6,394 nt of DNA from JBFIHZ01 sp041601535 (GTDB lineage Bacteria; Pseudomonadota; Gammaproteobacteria; Xanthomonadales; SZUA-36): NCBI GenBank assembly GCA_041601535.1, contig JBFIHZ010000251.1, positions 1 through 6,394 of the forward strand. The letters are read 5' to 3'. This document shows positions 6,349-6,394 of this stretch, in pieces (the stretch's first letter is position 1; every line of letters starts with the position of its first letter). Position numbers and translations under genes: made by a program. The notes under the pieces are model-generated. The model was given only the letters and a program-made list of their open reading frames with translations. It was not told the origin of the DNA and did no database searches.

Positions 6349-6377
6349 CAGCCCACGGCGAGTGGCTGATTATTTCT
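6349..6377 (+). terminator. Candidate rho-independent terminator after cysQ
   Basis: CAGCC(C)AC at 6349-6356 pairs with GTGGCTG at 6362-6368, giving seven pairs with one bulged C and a five-base loop. ATTATTTCT follows. It starts 11 bases after the cysQ stop, a sensible place. The bulge and the broken T-tract make it a weak candidate. The remaining bases to 6394 show nothing recognisable. Confidence 0.35.
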
Positions 6378-6394
6378 GCCACATTAATCAAGCC

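Overview
The window looks like chromosomal core DNA of a GC-rich gammaproteobacterium. The evidence is a Chp/Pil-type hybrid chemotaxis kinase followed by a CheW-like protein and then rsmE, which recalls the pil-chp to rsmE neighbourhood of Pseudomonas, together with a NudE/CysQ pair of gammaproteobacterial type. I cannot name the genus. There are no mobile elements, CRISPR arrays, tRNAs or rRNAs, and no sign of recent transfer.

Layout. (1) Positions 1-2571, plus strand: the 3' part of a ChpA/PilL hybrid histidine kinase whose 5' end lies outside the window. (2) 2573-3208, plus: a CheW-domain protein resembling ChpC with an unusual lysine-rich N-terminal tail. It starts one base after the kinase stop. 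(3) 3253-3981, minus: RsmE, the 16S rRNA m3U1498 methyltransferase, convergent with the Chp genes. (4) 3982-4180: a 199-bp divergent intergenic region with a possible extended -10 promoter and several inverted repeats. (5) 4181-6338, plus: three genes joined by ATGA stop/start overlaps, namely an inositol-monophosphatase-superfamily phosphatase (histidinol-phosphatase-like), NudE and CysQ. (6) 6339-6394: a short tail with a possible terminator hairpin.

How the genes work together. The first two belong to the surface-sensing/twitching chemosensory system that controls type IV pili. The kinase would pass phosphate from its ATP-binding core to HPt histidines and to its own receiver, and the CheW-like protein would link it to a receptor. 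RsmE is independent housekeeping. The last three form a metabolite-cleanup operon: CysQ removes PAP from sulfate assimilation, NudE cleaves NADH and ADP-linked compounds, and the first phosphatase acts on a sugar- or amino-alcohol-type monophosphate that is not certain.

I did not find a clearly undescribed system. The points most worth a second look are the basic tail on the CheW-like protein, the lack of chpB between chpA and chpC, the phosphatase-Nudix-phosphatase operon, and the leader with mutually exclusive pairings.
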